From Clostridia bacterium (GTDB lineage: Bacteria > Bacillota_A > Clostridia > Oscillospirales > CAG-272), in assembly GCA_017472105.1 (NCBI GenBank), contig JAFUQY010000021.1, forward strand, positions 1-8,477: 8,477 nucleotides of DNA. The letters are read 5' to 3'. Below the pieces are notes generated by a model that saw only the letters and a list, made by a program, of their open reading frames with translations, was not told the DNA's origin and did no database searches. The stretch's first letter is position 1. Every line of letters begins with the position of its first letter. Made by a program: the position numbers and the translations under genes. This document shows positions 7,301 to 8,477 of the stretch, piece after piece.

Positions 7301-7460
7301 GGAGGACACCCTCGACGGTGACGCCTACCGCCTTGCGCTGATTCTGTGCGCGGTTGTGGTTGTCATGAGCGTAGCTGCCGTTGCGGCGATCACGAGACAC
7401 GAAAACGAGGAAGAAATGCATTCACAGGAGCAAAAACATGAACAGAGATCCCAATTTTGA
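4308..7460 (+). CDS. Large surface-anchored multidomain protein, DUF5722-like
   Basis: The frame holds 1050 codons from GTG 4308; initiation is more likely at ATC 4317, since the GTG overlaps the ribosome site. The signal peptide runs RKFFPYLISVLLLCVVCGIPAHA, with cleavage probable after residue 27. Residues 28 to about 345 look like two beta-sandwich modules, followed by a smaller beta domain ending in LSSPRYPDAP (about 450). Residues 453 to 778 resemble the TIM-barrel part of DUF5722 proteins (glycosidase-like, function unproven): LELPLDELV, then HLNEELLRTLDSEIDFYLSAGI, then GISLGRGVNY. In that last motif I would expect an acidic residue where R599 or its neighbours stand. A second beta-sandwich (about 810 to 980) precedes a membrane helix (1009-1028) and a charged 22-residue cytoplasmic tail. 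The protein therefore faces outside, held by its C-terminal helix. It follows GH95 without a visible terminator and overlaps the next gene by 23 bases. A role in binding or cutting surface glycans is inferred; family assignment is from motif memory. Confidence 0.7.
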   Translation: MHTIRKFFPYLISVLLLCVVCGIPAHAEAVFVTSYAVGGYEDTDADVFAPQASTSRLFDLESRDWYLDGDYSRRRHRSAGGRIQLVAQVPDPAQMDEDEVTDGFTSFIMELDEATAGRFGTLAFGILAEDCDALGLSVDISVVTEEEELTARVRIEPDSWHMIYMDASLLENRITSMTVTVHYTDAMPAAVTLTKPYLSRNSPAGFDYAERVSANTWTTISGTALIRSGRIKPDDNGQAMITAPLITTTRTVPGAAAYFEIHLSGVVSGNMTLGILYAGAAEEQRQTMKKVSLNASDGVYTIPVTADAEIISYSLAFDNMICEDDAVRVESLRVYGEGKAPVTGNSDIGTVESLTRSGSRVVFSGILERQAAALYSSHELHFYAIPGWCADDLSYAVDLGGIKITTRFQHTVDLSSFGAAAAADTFRFFAGIPTEDGIMTLSSPRYPDAPHVSVSTVSNMGLYAAASVGVFESNASNVMLELPLDELVQSSGGLEVPYTLLGASSDTGKFSAGGLRSLHLNEELLRTLDSEIDFYLSAGIRVYLRLTAASPVPGLTFGGTDCENYAVRATDNESRQMYAALIRTITSRWDGISGISLGRGVNYGALVGDTSLENAAVYASDLAEVCRITYNAASVSVPDVTVIVPYVEYMTDEDGEALWIPDRTLAVMLANHLDEIGSIPWVLMYCVDSTEDDLTSPVSLSRMLTDLELDSPAGLMLFWQPHPSDLTRQHLIHNAQSDAEPMDMSHFIASRFGELCAAGAGFRARAVFLSMANLPNGAGQTFYEYLKNESADDSGRYIYDTSAEDVFERPETDAELVLWDFSDKHHTLGWIAGGGVSSCLTDYSSLFSVRDEAGVTEYVRVLRAEVDLSGTASGAAGITMCNFDERLDFTGIDGMDFTVAVEQRDPTSVDPERSTVTLVFVIGTEDTRAEYYAKEVQCGEIRSFHCDLTGYDYLDAIDYVGVMVYANFEVNLDIAEVHVHSSALSEEEVLALLGEAEPEDTLDGDAYRLALILCAVVVVMSVAAVAAITRHENEEEMHSQEQKHEQRSQF

Positions 7461-7755
7461 CCCGAACCGTCTGAATATGGCGGGAAAGCCGTTTACGAAA
7501 TACCGTGCCGTGGAGCTTGCCGTATGCGGCATTGCCGTGATTCTGGGGCTGCTCTATCTGAACACGGACATGGTATCGCTCGGCGTTCTTCTGCCGTTCT
7601 ACTGCTTCTGCTTCGCTGTGATTCCCGTGCTCCGCTGGCTCGAGGGAAAGCAGCTCGGCACAAAAGGCGCGATTCACTGGATCACCATTGCGTGCTGGGG
7701 CCTGCTTGCCGTCGCGATGCTTGCGGTGACGGTGGGGTACTTTGCTGCGCAGTGA
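7438..7755 (+). CDS. Small three-helix membrane protein, function unknown
   Basis: I do not recognise this 105-residue protein. ATG 7438 is chosen because AGGAG (7426-7430) lies seven bases upstream; an ATG at 7381 in the same frame would overlap the preceding gene deeply without a ribosome site. A polar N-terminus (MNRDPNFDPNRLNMAGK) precedes three hydrophobic stretches, about residues 23-41, 45-66 and 78-102, with a basic loop (RWLEGKQLGTKG) between the second and third. That predicts an inner-membrane protein with almost no soluble part. The start lies inside the end of the large anchored protein gene, so the two are probably translationally coupled and may act together, for example by interaction of membrane helices. 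Two hairpins follow, so it is the last gene of the operon. Confidence 0.75.
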   Translation: MNRDPNFDPNRLNMAGKPFTKYRAVELAVCGIAVILGLLYLNTDMVSLGVLLPFYCFCFAVIPVLRWLEGKQLGTKGAIHWITIACWGLLAVAMLAVTVGYFAAQ

Positions 7756-7776
7756 AGAGAGAAGAAGAAGGAAGAG

Positions 7777-7797
7777 GGAATAGTGAATAGGGAATAA
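7777..7797 (+). repeat. Degenerate heptamer repeat (NGAATAR x3)
   Basis: GGAATAG, TGAATAG and GGAATAA follow one another directly after a purine-rich stretch (7755-7776) at the end of the operon. The unit length equals that of the TATCTAT repeat at 4247, but the sequence differs. No gene is involved. Confidence 0.55.
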
Positions 7798-7803
7798 GAA
7801 AGG

Positions 7804-7856
7804 AAAAGAGGCTGATTCCGTCGGCGTGGGGTTCACGTACGGGGTCAGCCTCTTTT
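7804..7856 (+). terminator. Long nested hairpin, probable operon terminator
   Basis: AAAAGAGGCTGA (7804-7815) pairs perfectly with TCAGCCTCTTTT (7845-7856). Inside, CCGT pairs with ACGG and CGTG with CACG, so the whole 53 bases fold into one interrupted stem. The T run is four bases. Because the arms begin with A and end with T, it could work from either strand, but its position fits the end of the operon. Confidence 0.7.
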
Positions 7857-7867
7857 GGATTTGGTTG

Positions 7868-8008
7868 AAAAGAAAACAGCCCGTGAGTGCGCTCATAGGC
7901 TGTTGTTCTTTTTGAAGTGACATTGACCGGAATACAGCGGTGTAACGCTCCCGTCTGCACGGTCGTTGTCGGTTGTGTTGCGATAAGAGATGTTTTGCTG
8001 ATTTACAC
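7868..8008 (-). ncRNA. Candidate small RNA, type I antitoxin
   Basis: A consensus promoter (8015-8043) predicts a start near 8008 and a hairpin with a T-rich tail predicts an end near 7868, giving about 141 nt with no convincing reading frame. The 5' end, GUGUAAAUCAGCAAAAC (8008-7992), can pair fully with the start-codon region of the peptide mRNA at 8241-8260. UCUUAUC (7988-7982) can pair with the GAUAGGA holding its ribosome site (8273-8267). The middle folds as a stem-loop (7925-7964: GACCG/CGGUC, UGCAG/CUGUA, CGG/CCG) with loop GA-GCGUUAC-A. That loop is complementary to the loop of the matching element in the mRNA 3' region (8087-8126). These contacts suggest an antisense repressor of the peptide, inferred by reading alone. 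I do not recognise a named RNA family. Confidence 0.6.
7875..7910. terminator. Bidirectional terminator hairpin
   Basis: AACAGCC (7875-7881) pairs with GGCTGTT (7898-7904), with TGAG/CTCA pairing inside around a TGCG loop. On the plus strand the stem is followed by GTTCTTTTT. On the minus strand it is followed by TTCTTTT (7874-7868). It can therefore end both the plus-strand operon and the minus-strand small RNA. Confidence 0.75.
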
Positions 8009-8014
8009 AGGTTC

Positions 8015-8043
8015 ATTATAGCACATATCTCCTCTGCCGTCAA
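8015..8043 (-). promoter_or_regulatory. Strong promoter of the small RNA
   Basis: On the minus strand, -35 TTGACG (8043-8038), a 17-base spacer and a perfect -10 TATAAT (8020-8015) with an upstream TG make an extended -10. It is closer to consensus than the promoter of the neighbouring peptide gene, as expected if the small RNA must be in excess. Confidence 0.8.
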
Positions 8044-8086
8044 GCGGTTTTCAGAGATTTTGGAGCTTTTGGTACACCATGCATAG

Positions 8087-8126
8087 GACGAATTTGAATA
8101 CGGCGGTGCGTTACTCCCGATGCGTC
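8087..8126 (-). other. Stem-loop matching the small RNA, complementary loop
   Basis: In the 3' part of the predicted peptide mRNA, GACG (8126-8123) and CGUC (8090-8087) enclose an inner CGG/CCG stem with loop GA-GUAACGC-A. The core at 8096-8119 matches the small-RNA core at 7930-7953 in 18 of 24 positions. The five central bases of the loop differ at every place and are exact reverse complements; including the flanking shared bases, seven base pairs can form between the two loops. Confidence 0.55.
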
Positions 8127-8161
8127 AACTCCCAAAACCCCAAAGCCTATGTTATGCTATA

Positions 8162-8257
8162 TCAGTCTTTATTAGACATTTTGATTGTGTAGTACATGAT
8201 AATCAGCTGAATAGCAATTGATATCATATCCACTGCAATTGTGTAAAAATCAAACAA
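8162..8257 (-). CDS. Small hydrophobic peptide, candidate type I toxin
   Basis: This 31-codon frame starts at TTG 8257 and ends at TGA (8164-8162). TAGGA (8271-8267) lies nine bases before the TTG, and a promoter lies at 8297-8325. The peptide begins (M)FDFYTIAVDM, continues with SIAIQLIIMYYTI and ends KMSNKD. That is one membrane-spanning stretch (about residues 5-25) and a short charged tail, the build of type I toxins such as those of the Fst, TxpA and BsrG kinds, though I see no close sequence match. Such peptides damage the membrane when over-made. A second ribosome-like GGAGGA (8283-8278) and shorter starts (ATG 8227) exist, so the start is not certain. The antisense small RNA downstream is predicted to cover the ribosome site and start codon. 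The rest of its mRNA down to about 8044 has no clear terminator. Confidence 0.55.
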   Translation of the reverse strand: MFDFYTIAVDMISIAIQLIIMYYTIKMSNKD

Positions 8258-8296
8258 AACTTTAATTCCTATCTAAGTCCTCCGCGCGGTGATGTC

Positions 8297-8325
8297 AGTA
8301 TATCACAAAATGCCGCAGAACGCAA
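8297..8325 (-). promoter_or_regulatory. Promoter of the small peptide gene
   Basis: On the minus strand, TTGCGT (8325-8320), a 17-base spacer and TATACT (8302-8297) with an upstream TG form an extended -10 promoter. Transcription would begin near 8290, about 33 bases before the TTG start. Confidence 0.65.
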
Positions 8326-8354
8326 GGATATCGGAAAAAATCTCCACAAAAAGC

Positions 8355-8383
8355 AAAAAGACGATATCAACTGATACCGTCTT
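8355..8383 (-). terminator. Terminator of tRNA-Gly
   Basis: On the minus strand, AAGACGGTATC (8383-8373) pairs with GATATCGTCTT (8368-8358) around a four-base loop, with one G-T pair, and a T run follows (8359-8355 and on). It begins three bases after the tRNA 3' end. Confidence 0.85.
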
Positions 8384-8385
8384 CA

Positions 8386-8458
8386 AGCGGATTACGGGGC
8401 TCGAACCCGCCACCTCAACCTTGGCAAGGTTGCGCTCTACCAAATGAGCTAAATCCGC
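8386..8458 (-). tRNA. tRNA-Gly (anticodon GCC)
   Basis: A complete 73-base cloverleaf can be drawn on the minus strand. The acceptor is GCGGATT with AATCCGC and discriminator T. The D-stem is GCTC/GAGC with a TTTGGTA-type loop. The anticodon stem is CAACC/GGTTG around TTGCCAA, giving anticodon GCC, and the variable loop is AGGTG. The T-stem is GCGGG/CCCGT around TTCGAGC, closed at one end by a G-T pair. The 3' CCA is not encoded. Its promoter would lie beyond the right edge of the window or in an upstream tRNA cluster. Confidence 0.95.
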
Positions 8459-8477
8459 GGAGTGCCTCCGGTCGGAA

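Noticed and set aside
7390..8043. 217-codon minus-strand open frame
   Set aside because: Its ATG falls inside the small-RNA promoter, and the frame runs through two terminators and then antisense to real genes. Composition is erratic and no domain is recognisable.
8120..8221. 33-codon plus-strand frame (MRQLPKPQSLCYAIS start) across the peptide region
   Set aside because: It has no ribosome site or promoter on its strand, lies opposite the candidate peptide and overlaps the conserved stem-loop. Its openness is explained by those minus-strand elements.
1..8477. Insertion sequences, CRISPR arrays, prophage or integrase genes
   Set aside because: No transposase or integrase motifs, no terminal inverted repeats around a gene, and no regularly spaced direct repeats of CRISPR size were seen on either strand.

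Overview
The window reads as chromosomal DNA of a Gram-positive anaerobe of the Bacillota, probably a gut-type Clostridia relative. Promoters are close to the sigma-A consensus with 17-nt spacers, ribosome sites are of the GGAGG type, terminators are intrinsic hairpins, the main genes are GC-rich, and the genes handle glycans. The exact taxon cannot be read from the sequence.

Layout. Positions 1-134 hold, on the minus strand, the 5' end of a tRNA (17 to 1), a structured leader and its promoter. A divergent promoter (202-230) drives an AT-rich type II toxin-antitoxin pair of the BrnT/BrnA kind (237-743), closed by a terminator at 751-787. A cytoplasmic calcineurin-like phosphoesterase (821-1825) follows with its own terminator. 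A new promoter (1903-1931) starts what is probably an operon: an intracellular GH95 family glycosidase (alpha-L-fucosidase type, 1976-4213), a large secreted and C-terminally anchored multidomain protein (4308-7460), and a 105-residue three-helix membrane protein (7438-7755) overlapping it by 23 nt. The large protein resembles the DUF5722 glycosidase-like barrel group and seems to start at a non-standard ATC codon. Two hairpins (7804-7910) end the operon. A complete tRNA-Gly(GCC) with its terminator lies on the minus strand at 8355-8458.

The most interesting part is the stretch without ordinary genes at 7868-8325. It looks like a compact type I toxin-antitoxin locus on the minus strand. A promoter (8297-8325) precedes a ribosome site and a TTG-started 31-residue hydrophobic peptide (8257 to 8162). 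Just downstream on the same strand, a stronger promoter (8015-8043) would make a small RNA of about 140 nt ending at a hairpin (about 7868). The first 17 nt of that RNA can pair completely, with three bulged bases on the mRNA side, to the start-codon region of the peptide mRNA. A further 7 nt can pair over its ribosome site. In addition, the small RNA and the 3' part of the peptide mRNA carry matching stem-loops. Their flanks are nearly identical, but their loop cores are reverse complements (GCGUUAC and GUAACGC), as expected for a kissing-loop contact. This assignment was made by reading the sequence only; no search or folding program was run.

Together the main genes suggest glycan sensing or breakdown at the surface (large anchored protein plus small membrane protein) with intracellular fucoside hydrolysis (GH95). 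The flanks next to the tRNA genes carry two small stability or stress modules.
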